Positions 45,391-54,166 of a stretch of 64,000 bases of DNA are shown here, piece by piece. The position numbers and the translations under genes were made by a program. Numbering within the stretch: position 1 is the stretch's first letter; the number at the start of each line of letters is the position of its first letter. Source of the stretch: Corynebacterium phocae (lineage in GTDB: Bacteria; Actinomycetota; Actinomycetes; Mycobacteriales; Mycobacteriaceae); the NCBI RefSeq assembly GCF_008693075.1, contig NZ_VXKJ01000049.1:1-64000 (forward strand). Direction: 5' to 3'. The notes under the pieces were generated by a model that made no database searches, was not told where the DNA came from, and saw nothing but the letters and a program-made list of their open reading frames with translations.

Positions 45391-45734
45391 TTAGGGTCAG
45401 CGAGCAGCGCTTTGAAGAGATGGTCAACGACGCGCTGGATAAGGTCCCGGATGAATTCGTAGCGCGCATGCGCAACCTGGTCATCCAGGTGGAGGATTTC
45501 CGCGATGGCCACCCGGAGACCCTGGGGCTGTTTGTGGGCGTTCCCCTCCCGGAGCGCACGCACCACCACACGGGCTTTTTACCCGACGCCATCTTCATCT
45601 ACCGCGAAGCTCTCCAACGGGCATGCAACACCGAAGAGGAGTTAGCCCACGAGGTAGAGGTCACCGTGTTCCACGAACTAGGTCACTATTTTGGGCTGGA
45701 AGAACACGAACTACACCACCTGGGGTGGGGCTAA
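45387..45734 (+). CDS. Zincin-like metallopeptidase (DUF1025 type)
   Basis: The 115-residue protein contains the zinc motif HELGHYFG near residue 91 and GLEEHEL after it, and begins VSEQRFEEMVNDALDKVPDEF, typical of the minimal metallopeptidase family of actinobacteria. No signal peptide is seen, so it acts in the cytoplasm. It is coupled to the septum-formation-type gene by a 4-base overlap. The substrate is unknown. Confidence 0.88.
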   Translation: MIRVSEQRFEEMVNDALDKVPDEFVARMRNLVIQVEDFRDGHPETLGLFVGVPLPERTHHHTGFLPDAIFIYREALQRACNTEEELAHEVEVTVFHELGHYFGLEEHELHHLGWG

Positions 45735-45794
45735 GCGCCTAGTTGCTGGAAGTGCCGGAAGTGCCGGGAGCTTGGGGCCACCGGCACGCGGGGG

Positions 45795-46436
45795 TTATTC
45801 CAGCTCGAAGTCCGCCCACCGCTCAAGAGTCCATTCCCCAAAGGGTTTGCCACCGGTTTCCATAACGGTGAAACTGCAATTGGAGATATACCCGGAATAG
45901 GCAAAGTCCGGGTCCACGTTGCAGGCCCAGCGGGTCACCACCCGGATGGCGGCACCGTGGGAAAAGACCACCAAGGGGCCTTCTCCGGCGGCCACGGCTT
46001 CTTCCAACACCGGTTGGTAGCGCGCCAGGACGTCTTCGCAAGTCTCCCCGCCTTTCATGCGGGCTTGCTTGTCCCCGTAGAGCCACCCGTGGAGCGCGTT
46101 AGTGTATTCCCGGCGCACTTCCTCAGAGCCATCCATCTCATAATCTCCGGCAAAAACTTCTTGCACGCCCATAACCGGCTCAATGCGGATGGAGTGCGGC
46201 TGCATGTCGCGGGCCTTTTCAAAAGAACGCATGGCCGCCATGGCGGTCTGTTGCGCACGGATGGCCACCGAAGACAACACCCGGGGCGTGCCTTCAATCA
46301 GATCCGCTAATTCATACCCCACGTCCGTAGCCTGCTGGCGGCCTGTGTCTGTGAGCTCCGCGCCGGGAGGCAGGGTATCCATGATGTGGTTGACGTTGGA
46401 GTAGGTATTGCCGTGACGAACTAGATAGATACGCAT
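45795..46436 (-). CDS. Histidine phosphatase / phosphoglycerate-mutase-like protein
   Basis: The 213-residue protein starts IYLVRHGNTYSNVN, with the RHG catalytic motif, and has VVFSHGAAIRVV carrying the second His. The ATG at 46436 is chosen because it puts RHG at residues 7-9 as in the family. Cofactor-dependent mutases are longer and have different loops, so a broad-specificity phosphatase is more likely. It corresponds in position to gpm2 of C. glutamicum as I recall. pheA follows upstream after 10 bases. Confidence 0.85.
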   Translation of the reverse strand: MRIYLVRHGNTYSNVNHIMDTLPPGAELTDTGRQQATDVGYELADLIEGTPRVLSSVAIRAQQTAMAAMRSFEKARDMQPHSIRIEPVMGVQEVFAGDYEMDGSEEVRREYTNALHGWLYGDKQARMKGGETCEDVLARYQPVLEEAVAAGEGPLVVFSHGAAIRVVTRWACNVDPDFAYSGYISNCSFTVMETGGKPFGEWTLERWADFELE

Positions 46437-46446
46437 AATCCCTAGC

Positions 46447-47340
46447 CTATTGACCTTCGCGCATACGCGCCACCCAAGTATTAGCCGCCCGGAGTTTTTG
46501 TTCATCGTGGCGGGTGGTTCTGCCCTCCACCGGCCAGGAGCCCACGAAGATAAGCTCCTTGGCCCGCAGATAAAGAGCGCGCAGGGCTTCCGCCACCGGG
46601 GGGTCATCAAGGTGGCCATCAATATCCACGTAAAAGCGGTACGTTCCCATTTCAGTGCGGGTGGGCCGGGACTCAATCCGGGCCATATCAACGCCCCGGT
46701 AGGCGAACTCTTGCAAGCTATCAACCAGCGTTCCGGGCTCGTTAGGCAGGGTAAAGACCACGGAAGTGACGTCACTTCCGGTACGCGGGGTGGGCTTGCC
46801 CGGTGGGCCAACCAGGATGAACCGGGTGGTGGCACCCGCTACGTCCGCCACCTGGTTATGCAAGATATCTAACCCGTAGATCTCCGCTGCATGCGCGGGT
46901 GCTGCGGCCAGGTCCGCCTTGCCTTCAGCCACCATTTGCGCCGCCGCCGCGTTGGAGGTAGCCGGCATGAAACTTACTCCCGGCAGGTTGTGCTCCACCC
47001 ACTTGCGAATCTGCTGATATGCCACCGGGTGCGTAGTGATGGTCTGCGGCCCTGTCATCCCTGGGGCGGACATAATGGCAAAAGCCACCTCAAGAGACGT
47101 TTCCTGATAGATCTGTACGCGCTTGCCGGCAACCAGGGCATCGAAGGTGGCGGTGACCGCGCCGTCTACCGAATTTTCTACCGCCACCACCGCGCGGTCA
47201 GCCTTGCCACTGCGGACCAAGTCAAGTGCCTCCCCCGGGCTTGACACTGGAATACCGGCAACTTCCCCCAGCTCAAATTGGTGGAGGGCGGCCTCAGTAA
47301 AGGTGCCGGCGGGGCCTAGGTATGCGACGGTTAAAGACAT
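46447..47340 (-). CDS. pheA: Prephenate dehydratase
   Basis: The 297-residue single-function enzyme turns prephenate to phenylpyruvate in phenylalanine synthesis. The periplasmic-binding-like catalytic part has VAYLGPAGTFTEAAL, the catalytic TTRF motif in GATTRFILVG, and a C-terminal ACT domain with the ESRPTR allosteric motif. No chorismate mutase domain is fused. It is co-oriented with the phosphatase gene. Confidence 0.95.
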   Translation of the reverse strand: MSLTVAYLGPAGTFTEAALHQFELGEVAGIPVSSPGEALDLVRSGKADRAVVAVENSVDGAVTATFDALVAGKRVQIYQETSLEVAFAIMSAPGMTGPQTITTHPVAYQQIRKWVEHNLPGVSFMPATSNAAAAQMVAEGKADLAAAPAHAAEIYGLDILHNQVADVAGATTRFILVGPPGKPTPRTGSDVTSVVFTLPNEPGTLVDSLQEFAYRGVDMARIESRPTRTEMGTYRFYVDIDGHLDDPPVAEALRALYLRAKELIFVGSWPVEGRTTRHDEQKLRAANTWVARMREGQ

Positions 47341-47373
47341 GCACCCTAGCCTACCCCGCTAGGATCTAGCTCC

Positions 47374-48486
47374 ATGGACTTTTCCCTTCGGCAACTGTGC
47401 CACGACGTGGCGGGTTTAACGCCTTCCCAGCACGGGTTTACCCACCTGGATCTTTCGCGCCGCCCCACCGGGCGCGGGCGCCTGGACGGGTGGATTTTGT
47501 CCGCCAAGAACCTCCAAGACGTAGCCGGAATGCCCACCATGCGCGGCACCCACGCTGCTACCTCCACGGACCCTTTCCTCGCGGAACTTGAATCCCAGGG
47601 CGCCACGATTGTGGGGAAATCGGCCGCCCCGGAACTGGGTTTGTGGGTGGACACCCCGGGCCTAGATAACCCGCTTTGGCCGGGGCGCTCGCCCGGCGGG
47701 TCATCGGGCGGGGCCGCAGTCCAGGTGGCGCGGGGATTGTTGCGCGCCGCCCACGCCAGCGACGGCGGCGGCTCCATCCGCGTGCCTGCGGCCGCCTGCG
47801 GGGTGGTGGGGTTCAAACCGGCCGGCACTGACCTGGGTGTAGCGGGATTTATCACGCGCACGGTCGCGGACGCAGCCTACCTGCACCAACTCACCCCCTC
47901 CCGACCCCGCGCCCGAATTGGAATCCTCACCCAGCCGCTGTTTGCCGAAACGGGAGTAGCACCTGTCATGACAGACGCCGTGGCCCAGGCGCAAGCCGCC
48001 CTTTCGGCGCGCGGCTACGACTGCACACCGGTGAACGCCTACTCAACGGCCGGTGAAACCTTCCGCGCTTTCCGGCACATCTTCACCTCCCGGCTGGCGG
48101 GACTCCCGGAGGCCTCCGGCTACGTGGAATGGGTCAGACAGCAAGGCCGCGCGGTTACCCCGGCCCAACTGGCTGCGGCGCACCGCCACGGGGCCCAGCT
48201 CCCGAACTATCTACACCGGTACTGGGGCGTGGACGCCATCATCTCCCCCACGCTGGCCTACGACCCGCCGCCGGGCGGAGTTTTTCACGCCCTGGAAGAC
48301 CACGCCGAGGCCTTTGACGCCCAAACTTGTTGGTCCCCCTGGGGCTCGCTGTTTAACGTGGCCCAGCTTCCGGCCATCTCCGTGCCCTGGCCGGTGCCAG
48401 GCCGCCAACCGGTTGGGATCCAGCTGGGAGCCATCACACTTTCTGAGGAAGAGTTGTTAGGACTAGCCACGGAGCTGCACCCATGA
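47374..48486 (+). CDS. Amidase-signature-family hydrolase
   Basis: The 370-residue protein has the Ser-cis-Ser-Lys triad of amidase-signature enzymes: Lys in GKSAAPELG, cis-Ser in [15 protein letters not shown], and the nucleophile Ser in [20 protein letters not shown]. It is shorter than GatA (about 480), lacks a GatB/C partner here, and so is a free amidase of unknown substrate. Its TGA overlaps the CPBP protease start by 4 bases. Confidence 0.88.
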   Translation: MDFSLRQLCHDVAGLTPSQHGFTHLDLSRRPTGRGRLDGWILSAKNLQDVAGMPTMRGTHAATSTDPFLAELESQGATIVGKSAAPELGLWVDTPGLDNPLWPGRSPGGSSGGAAVQVARGLLRAAHASDGGGSIRVPAAACGVVGFKPAGTDLGVAGFITRTVADAAYLHQLTPSRPRARIGILTQPLFAETGVAPVMTDAVAQAQAALSARGYDCTPVNAYSTAGETFRAFRHIFTSRLAGLPEASGYVEWVRQQGRAVTPAQLAAAHRHGAQLPNYLHRYWGVDAIISPTLAYDPPPGGVFHALEDHAEAFDAQTCWSPWGSLFNVAQLPAISVPWPVPGRQPVGIQLGAITLSEEELLGLATELHP

Positions 48487-49205
48487 CACGCCTACGCCAA
48501 GAAATCCTGCTGGTCTTAGCCCTCTCCTTTGGCATGGCCGGGTTGCGCTCTGCACTCCGGTTGGCAGACGCCTACCTGCGCCCTGAAGCCCTAAACCACC
48601 AGTCCGTCGCGCTATCCACCCCCTACGCGCAAGTGTGGTGGATTGATTTTGGCTTACAACTCTGTTCCGCAGGCGTGTTGTTTAGCTGGGGTTTTCTAGC
48701 GCTATTCCTCCTGGCTGGTGAAGGGCTGCGCCTTCCCAAATTACAGCTGCGCGATTGGCGCGGCGGTGCTTTGCTAGCCGCGCTCATTGGGATTCCCGGG
48801 CTCATCTTCTACCTCACCGCACTGCACCTGGGATGGACCAAGGAGGTCATCCCCACCACCTTTGACAACCCTTGGGTGGAAATGCCCACGCTGCTGCTGC
48901 GGTCAGCCGCCAACGCCTTCGCGGAAGAAGTTGTGGTCATCTTCTGGTTCCTCTCCCGCCTAACGCGCAACTCTCCCGTCCGGAATTTAGGTTGGCACCC
49001 TTACGCTGCCATCCTGGCCGCCGCTGCGCTGCGCGGCTCCTACCACCTGTACCAGGGGGTCTCGGCCGGCTTTGGCAATATAGCCATGGGTTTGCTGTTT
49101 GGCTACGTCTACTACCGCACCGGAAAGATCTGGCCGCTAATCCTGGCGCACTTCCTCATAGATGCTGTTGCGTTCCTGGGCTATGCCCTGGGGATACGGC
49201 TGTGA
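48483..49205 (+). CDS. CPBP-family intramembrane metalloprotease (CAAX-protease-like)
   Basis: The 240-residue protein has about seven membrane segments. The catalytic motifs are AFAEEVVV (EE pair, about 143-144), RGSYHLYQG (the R-x-x-x-H motif) and LAHFLIDA (final His/Asp). Members cut prenylated or small membrane substrates and some confer bacteriocin immunity. The role here is unknown. It is translationally coupled to the amidase gene. Confidence 0.82.
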   Translation: MTRLRQEILLVLALSFGMAGLRSALRLADAYLRPEALNHQSVALSTPYAQVWWIDFGLQLCSAGVLFSWGFLALFLLAGEGLRLPKLQLRDWRGGALLAALIGIPGLIFYLTALHLGWTKEVIPTTFDNPWVEMPTLLLRSAANAFAEEVVVIFWFLSRLTRNSPVRNLGWHPYAAILAAAALRGSYHLYQGVSAGFGNIAMGLLFGYVYYRTGKIWPLILAHFLIDAVAFLGYALGIRL

Positions 49206-49325
49206 GCACATCCAGGCTCACACCTTCCACTCCCCGCCCGGCTTGCTGGGCTACCGCAGTGATCCCCGGGAGCCGTCTTTAAACGTTGACCGTCCTTGGC
49301 AATCCCACGCGGTAATGTATAGCCC

Positions 49326-50708
49326 ATGAATGGAAACGAAGCCGACCCCCGGCGCGCCGGTCAGGACTACGTCCTGGGCCCAGACGGCAAACCACTAACC
49401 GACCGCTACGGCCGCCCCATCCGGCGCCGCCCGGCTGCGGGCGTGCCTTTGTCACCACCACAGGCCGGAAGGCCCAGCCCGCCACGCCCCCGGACGCCCC
49501 GCCAGCAACCGCCCCGCCAACAACCGCCCCGCCAACAACCGCCCGGCCAGCAACCGTCGGGCCAGCAACCGCCCCGCCAAGCAGGCCCGCCTTCCCAGGG
49601 CTACCAGCCCAGGACTCCCGGATGGCAGTCGCAGGGGCAACAGCAGCAGGGCTACCAGCCGCGTGCGAATTACCAGCAGCAGCCAGCCGCACCCCGGGGT
49701 TACCCGCCCCAGCCGGGGTACCAACAGCCGCCCGCTGCGGCGCACGCCACGCGTCACGCGCAACCGGTGGTTGCCGGGGGGCACCGGCGTGCCAAACGTT
49801 CCAACCCCATAGCCACCGGACTAGGCTGCACCGGCGTAGCCATCCTGGCGCTGATTGTCGCACTGGTGCTTATGACGCTATGGGCTGACACCAAACTCAC
49901 CCGCAATGACGCCCTCGACTACCCGCACGTGGCCAACACCCCCGGCACCAACTGGCTATTGGTAGGTTCCGACTCCCGGCAGGGGCTCACCGAAGAACAA
50001 CAGTTGGCGCTAGGCACCGGCGGGGACGTGGGTGCCGGGCGCACAGACACCATCATGCTGCTGCACATTCCGCGCAAGGGTTCCGCCACTTTAGTGTCCA
50101 TCCCGCGTGACTCCTACGTAGACATCCCGGGGTTTGGAATGGATAAAATCAACGCCGCCTTCGCCTTTGGCGGGGCACCGTTACTTGGACAAACCATCGA
50201 GCAGTGGTCGGGTCTGCGTATTGACCGCTACGCTGAAATTGGCATGGGCGGTTTGGCCAACGTGGTTGACTCCATAGGCGGTGTGGACCTCTGCGTACAA
50301 GAACCCATCCAGGACCCACTCGCGGGGATTGACCTTCAGGCCGGCTGCCAGACCCTGCAGGGGCACGACGCCCTGGGCTACGCCCGCACCCGCGCCACTG
50401 CGCTGGGGGACCTGGACCGGGTGGCCCGCCAACGGGAACTCTTTACCGCCCTGCGGGAGAAGATCTTCTCCTTTGGCACCCTGGGAAATCCCTTCCGTTT
50501 GTTCTCCCTCATTGACCACACCGCCAGCTCATTTGTAGTGGGCAATGGTGACCACGTGTGGAACCTTGTCCGCGTAGCTACGGCGATGGGAGATGACGTG
50601 AAGAAAGTTACCGTCCCCGTGGACGGCTTTGCTGATACAGAGGTGGGCAATGTGGTGTTGTGGAACGACGCCGAAACCGCCGCTCTTTGGGACTCCCTCA
50701 AACGCTAA
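49326..50708 (+). CDS. LytR-CpsA-Psr (LCP) family cell-wall glycopolymer ligase
   Basis: The 460-residue protein has a cytoplasmic N-terminal tail rich in Pro, Gln and Arg (1-160; five RQQPP-like units at about 59-83), one membrane helix (about 172-192), and an extracytoplasmic LCP domain: WLLVGSDSRQG, GRTDTIMLLHIPRKGSATLVSIPRDSYV with the conserved Arg/Asp, DKINAAFAFGG, and YARTRATALGDLDRVARQREL. LCP proteins link arabinogalactan to peptidoglycan in this group. It lacks the C-terminal LytR_C domain of LcpA, so it is an accessory LCP, probably lcpB by position. Confidence 0.88.
   Translation: MNGNEADPRRAGQDYVLGPDGKPLTDRYGRPIRRRPAAGVPLSPPQAGRPSPPRPRTPRQQPPRQQPPRQQPPGQQPSGQQPPRQAGPPSQGYQPRTPGWQSQGQQQQGYQPRANYQQQPAAPRGYPPQPGYQQPPAAAHATRHAQPVVAGGHRRAKRSNPIATGLGCTGVAILALIVALVLMTLWADTKLTRNDALDYPHVANTPGTNWLLVGSDSRQGLTEEQQLALGTGGDVGAGRTDTIMLLHIPRKGSATLVSIPRDSYVDIPGFGMDKINAAFAFGGAPLLGQTIEQWSGLRIDRYAEIGMGGLANVVDSIGGVDLCVQEPIQDPLAGIDLQAGCQTLQGHDALGYARTRATALGDLDRVARQRELFTALREKIFSFGTLGNPFRLFSLIDHTASSFVVGNGDHVWNLVRVATAMGDDVKKVTVPVDGFADTEVGNVVLWNDAETAALWDSLKR
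49500..49574 (+). repeat. Five 15-bp units encoding RQQPP/GQQPx in the LCP protein tail
   Basis: Five consecutive units (CGCCAGCAACCGCCC and close variants) encode the Pro/Gln repeats of the cytoplasmic tail. Short identical units like this often vary in number between strains. Confidence 0.8.
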
Positions 50709-50720
50709 TGTGCCCCGCCG

Positions 50721-50744
50721 CCCGGCCACCTTGTGGTGGCCGGG
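50721..50744 (+). terminator. Terminator after the LCP gene
   Basis: CCCGGCCACC and GGTGGCCGGG form a perfect 10-bp stem with a TTGT loop, 12 bases past the stop. The tail CTTCGTGGTTT is only partly T-rich. Confidence 0.6.
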
Positions 50745-50794
50745 CTTCGTGGTTTCAGGGCCCTTTACACCGGTCTTTTCTGGGCGCACGCAAA

Positions 50795-50824
50795 AGCCCG
50801 GCGCGCGGGTGGCGCGGCCGGGCT
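50795..50824 (-). terminator. Terminator after the DUF5926-like gene
   Basis: AGCCCGGC (50795-50802) pairs with GCCGGGCT (50817-50824). On the minus strand it is followed by TTTT. It is 56 bases past the stop of the convergent gene. Confidence 0.65.
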
Positions 50825-50879
50825 GGCGGTGCTGGGAGTGGTGCAGTCCCCAGCGGCGAAAGAGTTAAGCGCTTGCCGC

Positions 50880-51812
50880 TTAACGCAGGGTGACCTGGCG
50901 GGACTTGATGTTTTCTAGCTGCTTGCGCTCATCGGCGGTCAGCTGCGCGTCATTGCCCAGCTCTTCTTCCAAGGCGGCGTTAACGCGGGCCAGTTGGTCC
51001 TCATAAGACTTGTGGTCAACGGCCGGGTCTAGGTCAAAGACGGGAGCCACGATACCGTGGGTGCGGAATACGCCAGCAAACTTGGTGCCCTCACCAAGGT
51101 GCAGGTCCCCACGGGCGGCTACGCGTGACAGGGCGGCCAGCAAAGCGTCTTCATCTTCGACGGGGCGGACCCACCGGATATGTGCCTTGTTGCCACCGGC
51201 GTTTGCCCAGAACGCGGTTCCTACGAAGCCCTCAGCATCCAGGCCAACCTGGTGGGAAGGGATTACGGAATCATTAGCGGCACGCATGGACTGCGCCACC
51301 TGCGGCGGAACCTGTGCGCCCTCCGGCATCCACCAGCTGAAGTCCTGGTAGGTCTTGATATCTAGTACGGAGTCTTCTTCCAGGAGTTCTTCCAGCTTGG
51401 GCTGGGAACCGTCTGCTGCGGTGGATTGGAGGGTGGAACCCGGTCCGTGCTCTTTGACCCAGTTGAGGGCGTAGGCCAGGTCGCGGCCTGGGTTCTGGGT
51501 GTGGGACTGCACCTGCAGGCCCACGAAGGCGTCTCCGCCAAATTCATCATCACGGATTAGGGCGGCGGAAGCGCCGGGTAGCACGGTGGCTACGTAGACG
51601 TCCTTGTCAAAGCCCTTGACGGCCAGCTTGGCATATGCGGAAGGAACGAATTCCTGCATTGCAACTAGTTGGGATTCAGCGGCCAGGCCACCAAAGGGGC
51701 GAGGATCCTTTTCCAGCGCGGCACGCTCTGCGGCGCGCGCGGCTAACTTAGCCTGACGGCGGGACATTCCCTCGGGAAGTTGCTCTTTGTTTTTCTTATT
51801 CTTCTTAGCCAT
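50880..51812 (-). CDS. Actinobacterial conserved protein, DUF5926-like
   Basis: The 310-residue soluble protein starts with a Lys/Arg-rich stretch (AKKNKKNKEQLPEGMSRRQAKLAARAAERAALEKDPRPFGGL), which is the hallmark of a conserved actinobacterial family of unknown function. The rest is a mixed alpha/beta region with WWMPEGAQVPPQV and HIRWVRP motifs. No catalytic motif is seen. It is next to glpQ (22-base gap), in one minus-strand unit. Confidence 0.75.
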   Translation of the reverse strand: MAKKNKKNKEQLPEGMSRRQAKLAARAAERAALEKDPRPFGGLAAESQLVAMQEFVPSAYAKLAVKGFDKDVYVATVLPGASAALIRDDEFGGDAFVGLQVQSHTQNPGRDLAYALNWVKEHGPGSTLQSTAADGSQPKLEELLEEDSVLDIKTYQDFSWWMPEGAQVPPQVAQSMRAANDSVIPSHQVGLDAEGFVGTAFWANAGGNKAHIRWVRPVEDEDALLAALSRVAARGDLHLGEGTKFAGVFRTHGIVAPVFDLDPAVDHKSYEDQLARVNAALEEELGNDAQLTADERKQLENIKSRQVTLR

Positions 51813-51834
51813 GCTGACTAGGATACCTGGCGCA

Positions 51835-52539
51835 CTAGTAGTTGATAGCGTGGAGGGCTACTTCGGGCTGGTTTGTTGCCAAAATGTCGACTCCGTTGGA
51901 CCACGCCCACTTCATATCTTCCGGGCTGTCCACAGTCCACATGTAGGTGGGAAGGCCGTGCGCGCCGATTGCCTGCGGTTGGAGTTTGCCCCGCAGCAGG
52001 GACAGTCCCAGGCCGGTGGGCTTGGACAAGAGTAGGTCTGGGCGGTTGATTATCCGTTCGAACTCCCGGCGCAGATAGAAGCGGTCCATCCAGGGGGCAA
52101 TGTGGGCCATCTTGCGGATAGCGCGGTGGGAAAAGGAAATCAGGTGAACGCGGGGGTCTTCAATGAGCCCGGCGTGGCGTAGCCCCAGCAAGACTTGTTC
52201 TTCGAGTTCGGGGTTGTAGTTGAAGGTCTGTTTGGTCTCAACGTAGAGGTGTTGGTTACTGGGCTTGATCAGTTCCAGCAGCTCTGCGAAGGACATGATG
52301 TTCTCACCGTTGGATAACTTGGCTTTGCGCACTTCTTCCCAGTCCATCTGCGCGATGGTCCCGGAGCGGTCTGAGGTGCGGTCCAAAGTCTCATCGTGAT
52401 TAACCACCAGCTGTCCGTCACGGGTGAGCTGAACGTCGCACTCCACCCCGTGAATGGGCAGCTGGAGTGCTTTTTCAAAGGCTTCGGGGGAAAGCTCTGG
52501 ATATTTCCCGGAGTAGCCACGGTGGGCGACTATATGCAT
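51835..52539 (-). CDS. Glycerophosphodiester phosphodiesterase
   Basis: The 234-residue GDPD has IVAHRGYSGKYPELSPEAF (catalytic His and RG), VECDVQLTRDGQLVVNHDETLDRTSD (metal-binding Glu/Asp and second His), and HGLPTYMWTVDSPEDMKWAWSNGVDILATNQP at the C-terminus. It hydrolyses glycerophosphodiesters to glycerol-3-phosphate, which GlpD could use. There is no signal peptide, so it is cytoplasmic. It is probably glpQ1 by position. Confidence 0.92.
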   Translation of the reverse strand: MHIVAHRGYSGKYPELSPEAFEKALQLPIHGVECDVQLTRDGQLVVNHDETLDRTSDRSGTIAQMDWEEVRKAKLSNGENIMSFAELLELIKPSNQHLYVETKQTFNYNPELEEQVLLGLRHAGLIEDPRVHLISFSHRAIRKMAHIAPWMDRFYLRREFERIINRPDLLLSKPTGLGLSLLRGKLQPQAIGAHGLPTYMWTVDSPEDMKWAWSNGVDILATNQPEVALHAINY

Positions 52540-52649
52540 GGGTGCCAGTATAGCTTTATGTTCATGCGGGTTCGGTAGGTGGCGTGCGCACCCGGTTGAC
52601 CCGCACCGGGTGCTCGGGCGCGCCGCTTGCGGTGGGCTGAGCTTGGAGT

Positions 52650-53300
52650 CTAGCCGCAGGCAATGCCGGTGGAGTGGTGTGGGCAGTATCCGCCGGGGTT
52701 TTTATGCAGGTACTGCTGGTGTTCTTCCTCAGCTAGGTAGTAGTTCCCGGAGTCGGTGTCCGCCAGGAGTTTGACCTCGGTGGTGGTTTCGGGGAAACCG
52801 GCGGCGCGGAGCTTCTGGGCGTAGCTGTCCACGAGTGCTTGGACGGCGGCGCGCTCTGTTTCGCTGTGGAGGTAGAAGGCGGAGCGGTACTGGGTGCCAA
52901 CGTCGTTGCCTTGCCGGAAGCCTTGGGTGGGGTCGTGGGCCTCCAGCGCGGTTTTTACCAAGTCCTCAAGACTGACTTCTTGGGGGTCGTAGACTATTTC
53001 CACTACTTCCGCGTGGTTGGTGCGGCCTTGGCACACCTCAAAGTAGGTGGGGTTTTCGGTGGTGCCGCCGGCGTATCCCACGGAGGTGGACTTCACACCG
53101 GGGATATCCCAGAAGAGCTTTTCCGCGCCCCAGAAGCAGCCAATTCCCACGAGAAGGGATTTCTGGCCTTCCTCCCAGGGGCCGGTGATGGGGGTTCCCA
53201 GGACGGCGTGCGGGGCGGGGTCGGCCAGGATGGGTTCGGTACGGCCGGGTGTGGCCTGGTCCCGGGGGACAATTTTGGGTTCCGGTTTGAACAAAAACAT
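52650..53300 (-). CDS. msrA: Peptide-methionine (S)-S-oxide reductase
   Basis: The 216-residue protein has the catalytic motif GCFWGAEKLFW (Cys55) and the family sequence GVKSTSVGYAGGTTENPTYFEVCQGRTNHAEVVEIVYDP. It repairs oxidised methionine. It diverges from sodA across a 163-base gap, so two antioxidant functions share an intergenic region. Confidence 0.95.
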   Translation of the reverse strand: MFLFKPEPKIVPRDQATPGRTEPILADPAPHAVLGTPITGPWEEGQKSLLVGIGCFWGAEKLFWDIPGVKSTSVGYAGGTTENPTYFEVCQGRTNHAEVVEIVYDPQEVSLEDLVKTALEAHDPTQGFRQGNDVGTQYRSAFYLHSETERAAVQALVDSYAQKLRAAGFPETTTEVKLLADTDSGNYYLAEEEHQQYLHKNPGGYCPHHSTGIACG

Positions 53301-53384
53301 GGGATGTCCTTTTTCCTTTCGCTTTGCTGCTTTCTTTTTCTCAATAGTCTATGCCAGTCTATGCCCCCACCCAGCCAGGAAAAG

Positions 53385-53397
53385 TTAGGTAAACCTT
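53385..53397. promoter_or_regulatory. TTAGGTAAACCT motif upstream of sodA, DtxR-like half sites
   Basis: TTAGGTAAACCTT at 53385-53397 carries the DtxR left half TTAGGT and a 10-base palindrome AGGTAAACCT. The same 12 bases occur upstream of hrrA at 60324-60335. It is about 67 bases before the sodA start. Confidence 0.45.
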
Positions 53398-53463
53398 TGT
53401 GGCCAAAGTCGCATAACGTACCTACCATGGGCGCTGTACCCAACGAAAGGAAACATCTACATT

Positions 53464-54066
53464 ATGGCTATTTATGAATTGCCGGACCTTGACTACGCCT
53501 ATGACGCGCTTGAGCCTCATATCTCCGCTGAGATCATGGAGCTTCACCACTCCAAGCACCACGCGGGCTACGTAGCCGGCGCTAACGCCGCACTGGAGGC
53601 CCTGGAAGAAGAGCGTAACGGTGACGCCAACCCAGATCGCATTCGCGCGCTGTCCAAGAACCTGGCCTTCAACCTGGGTGGCCACGTCAACCACACCATC
53701 TTCTGGAAGAACCTCTCCCCCAACGGCGGCGGTGAGCCCACCGGTGAGCTGGCTGAGGCCATTGACCGTGACTTCGGCTCTTTTGAGAAGTTCAAGGCAC
53801 ACTTCTCCGCGACCGCTACCGGCATTCAGGGCTCCGGCTGGGCCGTCCTTGGTTATGATCACACCGCCGGCCGTCTCATCATTGATCAGGTGACCGACCA
53901 CCAGGGCAACGCTGCCCTCAGCTTCACCCCGCTGCTTATGCTGGACATGTGGGAGCACGCCTTCTACCTTCAGTACAAGAACGTCAAGGCTGACTTCGTT
54001 GAGGCCGTCTGGAACGTCTTCAACTGGGATGACGTTGCACAGCGCTTGGCTGCAGCTAGCAAGTAA
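53464..54066 (+). CDS. sodA: Manganese/iron superoxide dismutase
   Basis: The 200-residue enzyme has the four metal ligands His28, His77 (HVNHTIFW), Asp161 and His165 (LDMWEHAFY). Length and sequence fit the single cytoplasmic Sod of corynebacteria, usually Mn-dependent. The start ATG follows an AAAGGAAA site. It is monocistronic. Confidence 0.96.
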   Translation: MAIYELPDLDYAYDALEPHISAEIMELHHSKHHAGYVAGANAALEALEEERNGDANPDRIRALSKNLAFNLGGHVNHTIFWKNLSPNGGGEPTGELAEAIDRDFGSFEKFKAHFSATATGIQGSGWAVLGYDHTAGRLIIDQVTDHQGNAALSFTPLLMLDMWEHAFYLQYKNVKADFVEAVWNVFNWDDVAQRLAAASK

Positions 54067-54166
54067 GTTTAGCGCCTGACCTGTGGCTGTCTTCCGCGGT
54101 GGTATTCCACTGTGCGGGGGCAGCCTTTGGTAGTTTTTGACCCTCTGGGGCAACATTGAGGCCATC

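Noticed and set aside
49202..49282. 26-codon GTG frame after the CPBP protease
   Set aside because: No homology-like pattern and no ribosome site; the bases look like ordinary spacer before the LCP gene.
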